Shown here in pieces: positions 20,234-28,873 of a DNA stretch of 30,750 nucleotides (positions within the stretch are counted from its first letter, which is position 1; each line of letters starts with the position of its first letter). The position numbers and the translations under genes were made by a program. This DNA is from JAVBTR01 sp031556065 (GTDB taxonomy: Bacteria > Bacillota > Clostridia > Christensenellales > Aristaeellaceae): the NCBI GenBank assembly GCA_031556065.1, contig JAVBTR010000094.1, positions 1 to 30,750 of the forward strand, given 5' to 3'. The notes beneath the pieces are model-generated. The model was not told where the DNA came from and did not search any database. It worked only from the letters and a program-made list of their open reading frames with translations.

Positions 20234-22309
20234 TTAACTATCCGTATGCTGCTGGTTTGCGCTGTGTGCGTTAAGCTCGTATTCCTGGGAATTAAGGGGG
20301 GCTTCCCCTGCCTTTTTTGAGCGGCGCACATAGGTGCCGTCCGGTTTCATTGTCCATGCCTTGAGCGTATCCTTCCACTGCATGTCCATAACCGCCATGA
20401 CTTTTTTTCCGATGCCTCCATCCAGTATTGGGAACATCAATTCCACCCGGCGGTCCAGGTTTCTGGGCATCCAATCGGCGCTGGATAAATACAGTTCCTC
20501 TGTGCCGCCGTTGGCAAAATGGAACACCCGGGCGTGCTCTAAAAACCTTCCTACAATAGAGCGCACGGTAATGTTTTCGCTAAGGCCATTGATCCCCGCC
20601 TGAAGACAACAGATTCCCCGGATCATCAATTCAATCTTTACCCCGGCAGCGCCTGCTTCGTACAGCGCCTGAATCACCTCCGGGTCCACCAGGGCGTTCA
20701 TTTTCGCGCGTATTTTAGCCGAACGGCCCTGAAGGGCATGATCCCGCTCCCTTTTAATAAGCCGCAGAATCTCTGGCCGCAATTGGGTAGGGGCCGCTGT
20801 TAGAAGCTTGAACTGGGGCATATCCGCAGAGCCGGTAAGCATGTTGAAGAAATCCCCCGCATCCTGCCCAATAGTGGGGTTGGCGGTTAAAATACCCATG
20901 TCTGTATAAATTCTGGCTGTTACATCGTTGTAATTGCCCGTTCCCAAATGGGTGTAGCGGACGATTTCCCCCTGCTCCCGGCGTATTACCAGGGTGATTT
21001 TGGAATGGGTTTTGAGGCCCTTTATGCCATAGATCACATGACAGCCTGCTTTTTCCAGCTCCCGGCCCCAGTGGATGTTGTTTTCCTCGTCGAACCGGGC
21101 CTTCACTTCCAGCAGCACCGTTACCTGCTTGCCCCGCTCCGCAGCCAGCGCTAGGGCAGCCACCACCGGCGATTGGCCGCTGACACGGTATAGCGTCTGC
21201 TTAATGGCTAAAACGTCTTTATCCTCCGCCGCTTCCTTGATAAACTTCACAATGGGATCAAAGCTATGGTATGGGTGGTAAAAAAACCAATCCTTTTGCT
21301 TTATGGCTTCAAGCACGCTGCCTTCCAGCAGCTCCGGGTATTTATAGGAGGTGAAGGCAGTGTATTTCAGATGCTCGTACCCCGGAAAGCCATAAACCTG
21401 CTTCATTAGAAAGTCTAGGTTAATGGGGCCGTCCACACGGTAGACCTCGCTCTCCCCTATATCCAAGGCGCTCTTTAAATAGGAAGTTAAATCGCTGGGG
21501 GCATCCTTGGCGATTTCAAGCCGGATCACACTGCCCCACTTGCGCTTTTTAAGGCTCTTTTGAATTTCCTTTAGCAGATCGCTGGCTTCCTCCTCTTCAA
21601 AGGTCAAATCCGCGTTCCTGGTAATTCTATAAGGGGAAGCGCCTAACACCGTCCGGCCCTTAAAGAGCTTGTCGATGTATTTCATAATGATGGTTTCCAT
21701 TAAAAGCACAGGCCGCTCCCCGTTGGCAGCAGGCAAGGTGACCACCCGGGGCAGAACATTTGGCACCTGAACCGTGGCAAAATCGTTCTTCTTGCCGACT
21801 TTAGAAAGAAGCATGGCGCCGATATTCAGTGTACGGCTCAGAATCAGCGGGAAATGGTGGCTCATATCCACCGCCATGGGGGTTAAAACCGGAAATACCT
21901 CTTTATCAAAATAGTTTTCAAGCCACATGGCCTGTTCCCTTGTCATGTGCTCCGGATTCACAAAGAAAATCTGTTCCGCGCTTAACTCCGGCAAAATCTT
22001 TTCATTTAATATTTTATATTGCTTGGCCACCTGGCGGCGGATTTCCGAAGTTAATAATTGCAGCTGATCCCGGGGCTTTAAGCCGGAGGGGTCCGTCCCT
22101 TTATAGCCCGCTTGGATTTGATCCCGCACTGAGGCCACCCGGATCATGAAAAATTCGTCCAGGTTGGTAGATACGATGGAGAGGAATTTTAATTTTTCGA
22201 AAATCGGGTTATCATCGTTGGCGGCTTCCATTAATACGCGCTTATTAAAAGCCATCCACGATATTTCCCGATTGGTATAATGGTTCAAATTGGGCACGTT
22301 CGCTGCCAT
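20234..22309 (-). CDS. ppk1: Polyphosphate kinase 1
   Basis: A 691-aa PPK1 that reversibly transfers the gamma phosphate of ATP to a polyphosphate chain. The N-terminal domain is typical (LNREISW-like TNREISWMAFNKRVL and STNLDEFFMIRV). The phospholipase D-like C-terminal domains carry the autophosphorylated histidine in KGLKTHSKI and the nearby THLGTGNYN motif. KQTLYR and the LLEVKARFDEENNI segment are also as expected. Length matches the family. ATG at 22309 follows GGAAGGGG. It is the first gene of a unit with cysE, cysS and comEA, and is divergent from hrcA. The C-terminal 30 residues are variable and polar. Confidence 0.98.
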   Translation of the reverse strand: MAANVPNLNHYTNREISWMAFNKRVLMEAANDDNPIFEKLKFLSIVSTNLDEFFMIRVASVRDQIQAGYKGTDPSGLKPRDQLQLLTSEIRRQVAKQYKILNEKILPELSAEQIFFVNPEHMTREQAMWLENYFDKEVFPVLTPMAVDMSHHFPLILSRTLNIGAMLLSKVGKKNDFATVQVPNVLPRVVTLPAANGERPVLLMETIIMKYIDKLFKGRTVLGASPYRITRNADLTFEEEEASDLLKEIQKSLKKRKWGSVIRLEIAKDAPSDLTSYLKSALDIGESEVYRVDGPINLDFLMKQVYGFPGYEHLKYTAFTSYKYPELLEGSVLEAIKQKDWFFYHPYHSFDPIVKFIKEAAEDKDVLAIKQTLYRVSGQSPVVAALALAAERGKQVTVLLEVKARFDEENNIHWGRELEKAGCHVIYGIKGLKTHSKITLVIRREQGEIVRYTHLGTGNYNDVTARIYTDMGILTANPTIGQDAGDFFNMLTGSADMPQFKLLTAAPTQLRPEILRLIKRERDHALQGRSAKIRAKMNALVDPEVIQALYEAGAAGVKIELMIRGICCLQAGINGLSENITVRSIVGRFLEHARVFHFANGGTEELYLSSADWMPRNLDRRVELMFPILDGGIGKKVMAVMDMQWKDTLKAWTMKPDGTYVRRSKKAGEAPLNSQEYELNAHSANQQHTDS

Positions 22310-22338
22310 AAAGCCAGCCCCTTCCTATTGATTAAGCT

Positions 22339-22367
22339 ATTATAGCATGATTGTCTTTCGTTCACAA
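22339..22367 (-). promoter_or_regulatory. Promoter for the ppk1-cysE-cysS-comEA operon
   Basis: On the minus strand: TTGTGA (-35, 22362-22367), a 17-bp spacer and TATAAT (-10, 22339-22344) preceded by TG-C, an extended -10. It is 29 bp before the ppk1 start. Confidence 0.75.
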
Positions 22368-22396
22368 ACTTTTCATTTTCTAATTTGATAAAACTA

Positions 22397-22425
22397 TTGA
22401 CAAACGTTCGGATGGGTGCTATTCT
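22397..22425 (+). promoter_or_regulatory. Promoter for the hrcA heat-shock operon
   Basis: A consensus TTGACA (22397-22402), a 17-bp spacer and TATTCT (22420-22425, four of six). The predicted transcription start coincides with the first bases of the CIRCE operator, so HrcA binding would block it. Confidence 0.8.
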
Positions 22426-22432
22426 ACCACTG

Positions 22433-22459
22433 TTAGCACTCAACGTGCACGAGTGCTAA
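22433..22459. promoter_or_regulatory. CIRCE operator (HrcA binding site)
   Basis: TTAGCACTC, nine bases (AACGTGCAC), GAGTGCTAA: an exact match to the CIRCE consensus. It sits between the promoter and the hrcA start, giving HrcA autoregulation and heat-shock control of grpE, dnaK and dnaJ. In the mRNA it would also form a 5' hairpin. Confidence 0.98.
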
Positions 22460-22484
22460 CAAAAGTTCGAAAGGAGTGAAGGCC

Positions 22485-23513
22485 ATGGCAATGGATGAAC
22501 GGAAGTTCCGCATACTGCAAGCGATCATAGACGACTACATCTTGACCGCCATGCCCGTAGGCTCCAGAACCATATCCAAAAAATACGACATGGGCCTTTC
22601 CTCCGCCACCATCCGCAACGAGATGAGCGATCTGGAGGAGCTGGGTTATCTGGCCCAGCCCCATGTTTCCGCCGGGCGAATCCCCAGCGCCAAAGCCTAC
22701 CGGCTGTACGTGGATCAGCTTTTGCACTCCGGGCAGATCGATAAAATGGATCCTGCCAGCGTCCAGAATTATTTTGAAGGGCGCCTGCGTAAAATGGAGG
22801 ATGTGGTCAGCCACGCGGCCCAGGTGCTTTCAAGCCTGACCCACTATACCGCTGTGGTTACCCCTCCCACAAGCCCGGAGCCCCGGATTCGAAACCTTCA
22901 ATTGGTGCCTGTCACAGGGCAAAGCGCCCTGGTGGTGATCGTAACCGATTCCGGCATTGTCCGGGATGCCATGATCCAAACCGATGAAGGGCTGGACGAC
23001 GACGCGCTGTTCGCCATATCCAAGATGCTGACAGCCAAATTAACCGGCAAAACCTTCAAGGAAGCCTTGGACGCCATTGGCGAATTGGTCCCCGCTATGA
23101 AGGAGCGGCAAAAGCTCTTAACCGGCATTGAAAACCTGGCCAAGCAGGTGCAGGAACAGCAAGCAGCGCCCAAAATCGCCATAGGCGGTTCCAGCAACAT
23201 TCTAAGCTACCCCGAGTATTCCGATGTGGAAAAGGCCAGAAGCTTTTTAAGCCTGATCGAAACCCGGGAGAAGCTGGCCCAGCTTATGGAGCCTACGGGG
23301 CAGATGGCCTTTACCATCCGAATCGGCCCGGAAACAGGCATGGAAGAAATGCGGGATTTGACCATTGTTACCGCCACCTACATGACCGGCAACGAAAGCC
23401 ACGGCACCATCGGGGTGATCGGCCCCACCAGAATGCAGTACCAAAAAGTCCTTTCCATCCTAAATACCATGGGTAAGCAGCTATCGGAGCTGCTGGGACA
23501 GGATGAGAACTAA
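22485..23513 (+). CDS. hrcA: Heat-inducible transcription repressor HrcA
   Basis: A 342-aa repressor of class I heat-shock genes that binds CIRCE and needs GroEL for activity. The N-terminal winged helix (RKFRILQAIIDDYILTAMPV, then GSRTISKKYDMGLSSATIRN) and the HVSAGRIPSAKAYRLYVD signature are intact, followed by the GAF-like dimerisation region and a C-terminal GVIGPTRMQYQKVL motif. ATG at 22485 lies eight bases after AAGGAG; GTG at 22476 and ATG at 22491 are alternatives. First gene of hrcA-grpE-dnaK-dnaJ-prmA, the standard clostridial order, and directly downstream of its own CIRCE site. Confidence 0.98.
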   Translation: MAMDERKFRILQAIIDDYILTAMPVGSRTISKKYDMGLSSATIRNEMSDLEELGYLAQPHVSAGRIPSAKAYRLYVDQLLHSGQIDKMDPASVQNYFEGRLRKMEDVVSHAAQVLSSLTHYTAVVTPPTSPEPRIRNLQLVPVTGQSALVVIVTDSGIVRDAMIQTDEGLDDDALFAISKMLTAKLTGKTFKEALDAIGELVPAMKERQKLLTGIENLAKQVQEQQAAPKIAIGGSSNILSYPEYSDVEKARSFLSLIETREKLAQLMEPTGQMAFTIRIGPETGMEEMRDLTIVTATYMTGNESHGTIGVIGPTRMQYQKVLSILNTMGKQLSELLGQDEN

Positions 23514-23533
23514 ATCAAAGTGAGGATGCCATT

Positions 23534-24082
23534 ATGTCCAAGAAACACGAGACGCCAGAAACGGAGCTGGATACCCCGGATATCGATTTTCAGCAAGCGG
23601 GGGAGGAAGCGTCGGAAGACGTTCTAAAGCTGGAAGCGGAGCTGAACGAGGCCATCGAAAAACGGGATGAATACCTGAACATGGCCCAAAGGGTCCAGGC
23701 AGACTTCGATAATTTCCGCCGCCGCAACAATGCCGCCCGGGCAGATGCCTACGACGAAGGCGCTTATGCCTTCATTAAGACTTTGCTCCCGGTGATCGAC
23801 AACATGGAACGGGCCGTGCTATCCGCCAAGGATACCACCGATATCCCCCTTCGGGACGGGGTGGCTATGATCTTGAACCAGCTAATGGAAGCCCTTGAAA
23901 AGCGGGGCGTGACCCCCATCGACAGACAGGGCGAGCCCTTTGACCCCAACCTGGAAAACGCTGTTTTACAGGGCACGGAAGAAGAAGGCGAACCCGGCAC
24001 TGTATGCGAGGTATTCCAAAAGGGTTACCAAACAGAGAAAATGGTTTTGCGCCACGCCATGGTGAAAGTGGTGGCTGAGTAG
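23534..24082 (+). CDS. grpE: Nucleotide exchange factor GrpE
   Basis: A 182-aa co-chaperone that releases ADP from DnaK. It has an acidic disordered start, a long coiled-coil dimerisation helix (about 30-70, LKLEAELNEAIEKRDEYLNM, then QADFDNFRRRNN) and the C-terminal beta domain with the conserved end (GYQTEKMVLRHAMVKVV). Length is normal. ATG at 23534 has GAGG nine bases upstream, 20 bp after the hrcA stop. A hairpin follows before dnaK. Confidence 0.98.
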   Translation: MSKKHETPETELDTPDIDFQQAGEEASEDVLKLEAELNEAIEKRDEYLNMAQRVQADFDNFRRRNNAARADAYDEGAYAFIKTLLPVIDNMERAVLSAKDTTDIPLRDGVAMILNQLMEALEKRGVTPIDRQGEPFDPNLENAVLQGTEEEGEPGTVCEVFQKGYQTEKMVLRHAMVKVVAE

Positions 24083-24084
24083 AA

Positions 24085-24108
24085 GAAAAGAGAGCATCGC
24101 TCCTTTTC
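24085..24108. other. Hairpin between grpE and dnaK
   Basis: GAAAAG-A-GAGC, loop ATC, GCTC-CTTTTC: a 10-bp stem with one bulged A, directly after the grpE stop. It has no U-tract and may be an RNA processing or stability element that separates grpE and dnaK message levels. Confidence 0.45.
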
Positions 24109-24158
24109 ACATAAATACTAAATCTCTAAAAAGATAGATTGCAGGAGGAAGAAAGAAT

Positions 24159-25976
24159 ATGTCAAAGATTATCGGTATCGATTTAGGAACCACCAACAGC
24201 TGTGTCGCCGTTATGGAAGGCGGCGAACCCGTGGTTATCCCCAACGCTGAAGGCAGCCGCACCACACCCTCTGTGGTAGCGTTCAATAAGGACGGCGAAC
24301 GTTTGGTTGGCCAGATCGCCAAGCGCCAGGCCGTTACCAACCCCGACCGCACCATTATGTCCATCAAGCGTGAAATGGGCACCGGCCACAAAGTCACCAT
24401 CGATGGCAAAGCCTATACCCCCCAGGATATCTCTGCGATGATCCTTCAAAAGATGAAATCAGAAGCAGAAAGCTACCTTGGCGAAACCGTAACCCAGGCC
24501 GTTATCACCGTGCCTGCCTACTTCTCCGACGCCCAGCGCCAGGCCACCAAGGACGCTGGTCGCATTGCCGGCCTTGAAGTGCTGCGCATCATCAACGAGC
24601 CTACTGCTGCTTCCTTGGCCTATGGCCTTGATAAGGATGGCAGCCAGAAGATTCTGGTGTATGACTTAGGCGGCGGTACCTTCGACGTTTCCATTCTGGA
24701 AATCGGCGACGGCGTGTTCGAAGTATTGGCCACCCACGGCAACAATCGCTTAGGGGGCGACGACTTCGACGAAAGGCTGATTAACTACATTGCCGAATCC
24801 TTCCAAAAAGATAACGGCATCGACCTTCGCAAGGACCGGGCTGCTTACCAGCGCTTGAAGGAAGCCGCTGAAAAGGCCAAGATCGAGCTAAGCGGCACGT
24901 TGCAGGTATCTGTGAACCTGCCCTTCATTACCGCCGATGCCAATGGCCCCAAGCACTTGGATATGACCATTACCCGCGCCAAGTTCGACGAGCTGACAGC
25001 CGATCTGGTGCAAAAGACCATCGATCCTATGAACAAGGCCCTTTCCGATGCCGGCCTCACCGCCGCAAACCTGGATAAGATCATTTTGGTAGGCGGCTCC
25101 ACCCGCATTCCCGCGGTGCAGACGGCTGTTAAGAAGGTTACCGGCAAGGACCCCTTCAAGGGCATCAACCCCGACGAGTGCGTGGCTGTGGGCGCTGCCA
25201 TCCAGGCAGGCGTTCTGGGCGGCGAAGTGAAGGATGTTCTTTTGCTGGACGTCACTCCCCTGTCCCTGGGGCTTGAAACCGAAGGCCACATCTTCACAAA
25301 GCTCATCGAGCGGAACACCACCATCCCCACCACCAAATCCCAGGTGTTCTCCACCGCCGCAGACGGGCAGACCACCGTTGAAATCCACGTGCTCCAGGGC
25401 GAACGCCCCATGGCCTACGACAACAAGACCTTGGGAAGATTCCAGCTCACCGGCATCCCCACCGCGCCCCGTGGCGTACCCCAGATCGAAGTGACCTTCA
25501 ACATCGACCGTAACGGCATCGTGAACGTATCCGCCAAGGATAAGGGCACCAACAACGAGCAGCAGATCACCATCACCGCTTCCACCAACCTCACCGAGGA
25601 TGAAATCAACCAGCGGGTGAAGGAAGCCGAGCAGTTCGCTGAAGCCGACAAGAAGCGCAAGGAAGAAGTGGAAACCTTCAACCACGCCGATACCTTGATC
25701 TACGAAATCGACAAGCAATTGAAGGACAACGCCGATAAGCTTTCCGAAGAAGACAAAGCCACCGTGCAAGCGGAGCTGGATACCTTCAAGAAGGTCCGCG
25801 AAGGCAACAACGCCGACGAAATTAAAAACGCCACCGAAGCCTTCACCCAGAAGGTGTACGCCATCTTTGGCAAAATCTACCAGCAGCAGGAAGGTGCGGC
25901 TGCCCCTGAAGCAGGCCCTGAAATGGGTTCCCAGAATGCCGACGGCAGCGTGAACACCGAAGGCAGCGTAGAATAA
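24159..25976 (+). CDS. dnaK: Chaperone DnaK (Hsp70)
   Basis: A 605-aa Hsp70. The ATPase domain has IGIDLGTTNSCVAV at the N-terminus, YDLGGGTFDVSILE in the phosphate-2 loop, and ILVGGSTRIPAVQ. The linker DVLLLDVTPLSLG leads to the substrate-binding domain and the helical lid. The N-terminal domain lacks the roughly 24-residue insert of Gram-negative DnaK (compare the short stretch around KREMGTGHKVTIDGKAY), as expected in Bacillota. The end (GSVNTEGSVE) replaces the usual EEVDD-like tail. ATG at 24159 follows AGGAGG. Part of the HrcA-controlled operon. Confidence 0.99.
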   Translation: MSKIIGIDLGTTNSCVAVMEGGEPVVIPNAEGSRTTPSVVAFNKDGERLVGQIAKRQAVTNPDRTIMSIKREMGTGHKVTIDGKAYTPQDISAMILQKMKSEAESYLGETVTQAVITVPAYFSDAQRQATKDAGRIAGLEVLRIINEPTAASLAYGLDKDGSQKILVYDLGGGTFDVSILEIGDGVFEVLATHGNNRLGGDDFDERLINYIAESFQKDNGIDLRKDRAAYQRLKEAAEKAKIELSGTLQVSVNLPFITADANGPKHLDMTITRAKFDELTADLVQKTIDPMNKALSDAGLTAANLDKIILVGGSTRIPAVQTAVKKVTGKDPFKGINPDECVAVGAAIQAGVLGGEVKDVLLLDVTPLSLGLETEGHIFTKLIERNTTIPTTKSQVFSTAADGQTTVEIHVLQGERPMAYDNKTLGRFQLTGIPTAPRGVPQIEVTFNIDRNGIVNVSAKDKGTNNEQQITITASTNLTEDEINQRVKEAEQFAEADKKRKEEVETFNHADTLIYEIDKQLKDNADKLSEEDKATVQAELDTFKKVREGNNADEIKNATEAFTQKVYAIFGKIYQQQEGAAAPEAGPEMGSQNADGSVNTEGSVE

Positions 25977-25999
25977 GATCACTTAATTTATATTGCATC

Positions 26000-26024
26000 C
26001 TACCCTACTCTAAGAGTAGGGTAG
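26000..26024. other. Perfect hairpin between dnaK and dnaJ
   Basis: CTACCCTACTC-TAA-GAGTAGGGTAG: an 11-bp perfect stem with a three-base loop, 23 bp after the dnaK stop and 28 bp before the dnaJ start. No U-tract follows. It probably sets a lower dnaJ level through partial termination or protection of the upstream mRNA. Confidence 0.6.
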
Positions 26025-26051
26025 AGGTGCGTTACAAGAGGTGTTATAACA

Positions 26052-27188
26052 TTGGCTAAAAAAGATTATTATCAGGTGCTAGGGGTCGATAAAAAAGCCA
26101 GCGACGATGAAATTAAAAAGGCTTATCGAAAGCTGGCCAAGGAATGCCACCCCGACCTGCACCCTAACGATAAAACCGCGGAGGACCGCTTTAAAGAACT
26201 GAACGAAGCCAACGAAGTGCTTTCCGACCCGGAAAAGCGGGCAAGGTACGATCAATTTGGCTTCGACGGCCCCAATATGGGCGGAATGGGCGGCAACCCC
26301 TTCGGCGGCGCCGGCGGCTTCCAAGACTTTGGCAATTTCTCCGGCTTCGACAGCATTTTCGATCAGCTTTTTGGCGGCGGCATGGGCGGCGGCGCCCGGG
26401 CAAGCAACGGCCCCCGGCAAGGCAATGATTTAAGATATGATTTAAAGGTTACCTTCGAGGAAGCAGCGGAGGGCTGCGAAAAATCCTTCGATTTTTACCG
26501 CAATGAAAACTGCGACACCTGCGGGGGCACCGGCGCCAAGCCTGGCACCACGCCCCAGACCTGTCCCACCTGCCAGGGCAGAGGCCAGATTCAGGCAGGC
26601 AGCGGCTTCATGGTCACCGTGCGCACCTGCCCCACCTGCCAGGGGACCGGCAAGCAGATTGTGGATAAGTGCGGTGCCTGCTCCGGCTCCGGCCGGGTGC
26701 GCAACCGCCGCACCGCCAAGGTGAAGGTACCTGCGGGCATTGATAACGGCCAGACGATTATCATGAACGGCCAGGGCGAGCCAGGCCTTCGGGGCGGCCC
26801 CAGCGGGGATTTGTATATCAATGTAACGGTAAAGCCCCATAAGCTTTTCAAGCGGGATGGGCTGAACCTGCGCTTTGATCTGCCCATCTCCTTTACCCAG
26901 GCTGCCCTGGGCGCGGATATCGATGTGCCCACGCTGAAGGGTTCTGTTAAATACCGTGTGCCTGAAGGCACTCAAAACGGCCAGGAGCTGCGCATTAAGG
27001 GCCAGGGCCTGCCCCAGCTTCGTGGCACTGCCAAGGGGGATATTATCGCCAAGGTCCATGTGGATATCCCCACCAAGCTCACCGAAGCGCAAAAGGAGCT
27101 TCTTCGCCAGTTCGACAGCACCACCACTGGCAAAGAGTACGAATCCCGCAAGAGCTTGTTAGATAAGCTTAAGGATGTTTTTAACTGA
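26052..27188 (+). CDS. dnaJ: Chaperone DnaJ (Hsp40)
   Basis: A 378-aa type I J-protein that delivers substrates to DnaK and stimulates its ATPase. The J domain has HPD at residues 33-35; a Gly/Phe-rich region covers about 72-118. Four CxxCxGxG zinc motifs lie at 154-161, 171-178, 193-200 and 207-214, followed by the two C-terminal substrate-binding domains. The start is TTG at 26052 with GAGGTG upstream; the frame MAKKDYYQVLG is the usual beginning, so TTG is secure. Last chaperone gene of the HrcA operon; prmA follows after 22 bp. Confidence 0.98.
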   Translation: MAKKDYYQVLGVDKKASDDEIKKAYRKLAKECHPDLHPNDKTAEDRFKELNEANEVLSDPEKRARYDQFGFDGPNMGGMGGNPFGGAGGFQDFGNFSGFDSIFDQLFGGGMGGGARASNGPRQGNDLRYDLKVTFEEAAEGCEKSFDFYRNENCDTCGGTGAKPGTTPQTCPTCQGRGQIQAGSGFMVTVRTCPTCQGTGKQIVDKCGACSGSGRVRNRRTAKVKVPAGIDNGQTIIMNGQGEPGLRGGPSGDLYINVTVKPHKLFKRDGLNLRFDLPISFTQAALGADIDVPTLKGSVKYRVPEGTQNGQELRIKGQGLPQLRGTAKGDIIAKVHVDIPTKLTEAQKELLRQFDSTTTGKEYESRKSLLDKLKDVFN

Positions 27189-27210
27189 AGGTCAAAGGGG
27201 AGACGCTAAG

Positions 27211-28146
27211 ATGGAATGGCTTGAGTTATCCGTTCATACGACCACTGAAGGGGCCGATTCCGTATCTGAAGCCATGATGGCCTTAGGCTGCGAGGGGACC
27301 ATGATCCAGGACCGCAACGATGTCCCCGACCCTGATAAGCCCAACGGCATTTGGGAACTGATCGACCCCGGCATGATCGAAAAAATGCCCCAGGATGTGG
27401 TGGTTACCGGCTGGTTTAAAAGGGATGAAACCTTAAGCGATACCCTGATGGGGCTAAAGGCCTGGCTTGAAAGCGCCAAAAAACTGCCCTTTAACATGGG
27501 CACATTGGCATTGCTGTCCACCCAGGTGGAAGACAAGGACTGGTCTGAGGTATGGAAACAATACTATAAGCCCTTCCATATCTCCAATACCCTGGTTATC
27601 AAGCCCACCTGGGAAAGCTATACCCCGGAGGCTGGGGATAAGGTCATCGAAATGGATCCGGGTATGGCCTTTGGTACCGGCACCCATGAATCCACCGCCA
27701 TGTGCATGACCTTATTGGAAGATTATATGCAGCCCCATATGCGGGTTATCGACGTGGGTACGGGCTCCGGTATTCTGGCCATTGGCGCGGCGCTTTTAGG
27801 CGCCCAGGAGGTATTGGCCATCGATATCGATCCGGCGGCTGTAAAGGTAGCCAAGGAGAATATCGCCCATAACCATTTGGATCAGATAATAACAGCCGTT
27901 GAAGGCAACCTGCTGGACAAGGTTTCTAAGACCTGCGATCTGTGCGTGGCCAACATCATTGCCGATGTGATTTGTTTTTTGTCTAAGCCCCTAAGGGAAC
28001 ACATTGTGCCAAACGGGCTGTTTATCTGCTCCGGCATTATTAAAGAGCGGGAAAGCGACGTGGCCAAAGCGCTGAACGAGGCCGGGTATGAGCTTCTTGA
28101 AATCCGCCGCAAGGGTGAATGGGTCGCCATGATCGGGAGGCGATAA
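27211..28146 (+). CDS. prmA: Ribosomal protein L11 methyltransferase PrmA
   Basis: A 311-aa SAM-dependent methyltransferase that trimethylates L11 on lysines and its N-terminus. The SAM-binding motif is VIDVGTGSGILAIG (about 179-192); the family-specific MDPGMAFGTGTHEST is at about 149-162 and the catalytic-site segment is CVANIIADV. The N-terminal L11-recognition domain begins WLELSVHTT. ATG at 27211 is eight bases after AAAGGGGAG; the frame upstream overlaps dnaJ. The dnaJ-prmA-rsmE order is typical of Clostridia. Confidence 0.97.
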   Translation: MEWLELSVHTTTEGADSVSEAMMALGCEGTMIQDRNDVPDPDKPNGIWELIDPGMIEKMPQDVVVTGWFKRDETLSDTLMGLKAWLESAKKLPFNMGTLALLSTQVEDKDWSEVWKQYYKPFHISNTLVIKPTWESYTPEAGDKVIEMDPGMAFGTGTHESTAMCMTLLEDYMQPHMRVIDVGTGSGILAIGAALLGAQEVLAIDIDPAAVKVAKENIAHNHLDQIITAVEGNLLDKVSKTCDLCVANIIADVICFLSKPLREHIVPNGLFICSGIIKERESDVAKALNEAGYELLEIRRKGEWVAMIGRR

Positions 28147-28147
28147 C

Positions 28148-28858
28148 TTGCACCGCTTTTTTGCCGATGAAAAAGGCATTGTGGATGGCCTTGCTTCCTT
28201 GGAGGCAACCGACGCCCACCATGCGCTGAAGGTCCTTCGCATGAATCCGGGCGACGAAGCAGCGCTAATCCATGGGGGCCAGCTTTACCGCTGTGCCATA
28301 CAAACCATGAGCGCCAGCGAAGTCACCGCTCGGGTGCTGGAAACCCTGCCCTCGCCGGAGCCGAAGCTAAAAATCACCCTTTACCAGGGGTTGCCCAAGG
28401 CCGATAAAATGGATTGGATTGTGCAAAAAGCCACGGAATTAGGGGTAAGCCGCATCGTGCCCATGGCCATGGACAGGTGCGTGGTGAAGCTGGATGCTAA
28501 AGACGGCGCGAAAAAGCAAGAGCGCTGGCAGAAGATCGCAAGAGAAGCGGCCAAGCAATCCGGCCGGGCCCTTGTACCCCAGATCGCTCCGCTTCAAAAA
28601 AGCCCTGAATTCAAAGAAGATTTATTATTAGTCCCATGGGAAGAAGCCCAAGGGTACAACCTAGCTAAAGCCCATAGCCAGCACCCTGATGTTCACTCCA
28701 TTGGCATCCTCATCGGCCCCGAAGGGGGCATTGCCCGGTCGGAAATCGCTGCCCTGCCCTTCGCCCCTGTTACCTTGGGCCCGCGCATTCTGCGCACGGA
28801 AACCGCAGGGCTTTGCGCCATAAGCGCCCTATACGCCCTGTACGGCGATTTGGAATAG
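28148..28858 (+). CDS. rsmE: 16S rRNA (uracil1498-N3)-methyltransferase RsmE
   Basis: A 236-aa SPOUT-class methyltransferase that methylates U1498 of 16S rRNA. It starts with the usual HRFFAD, then HHALKVLRMNPGDE in the PUA-like domain. The trefoil-knot part contains ITLYQGLPKADKMDWIVQKATELGV (split here as QGLPKADKMDW and VQKATELGV), REAAKQSGR, LIGPEGGIARSE and LGPRILRTETA. The start is TTG at 28148, seven bases after GGGAGG, which lies in the end of prmA; the two genes are one base apart. Confidence 0.97.
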   Translation: MHRFFADEKGIVDGLASLEATDAHHALKVLRMNPGDEAALIHGGQLYRCAIQTMSASEVTARVLETLPSPEPKLKITLYQGLPKADKMDWIVQKATELGVSRIVPMAMDRCVVKLDAKDGAKKQERWQKIAREAAKQSGRALVPQIAPLQKSPEFKEDLLLVPWEEAQGYNLAKAHSQHPDVHSIGILIGPEGGIARSEIAALPFAPVTLGPRILRTETAGLCAISALYALYGDLE

Positions 28859-28873
28859 AATCGAGGTGCTCCA

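Noticed and set aside
20220..22440. T-box or other riboswitch controlling cysE-cysS
   Set aside because: The junctions ppk1-cysE and cysE-cysS are 13 bp and 1 bp, and the ppk1 leader is about 20-30 bases, too short for a T-box.
24888..25982. Long open frame antisense to dnaK (364 codons)
   Set aside because: Antisense frames in dnaK are a well-known artefact of its codon usage; the translation is low in complexity and rich in Gly/Val/His, with no ribosome binding site or family match.
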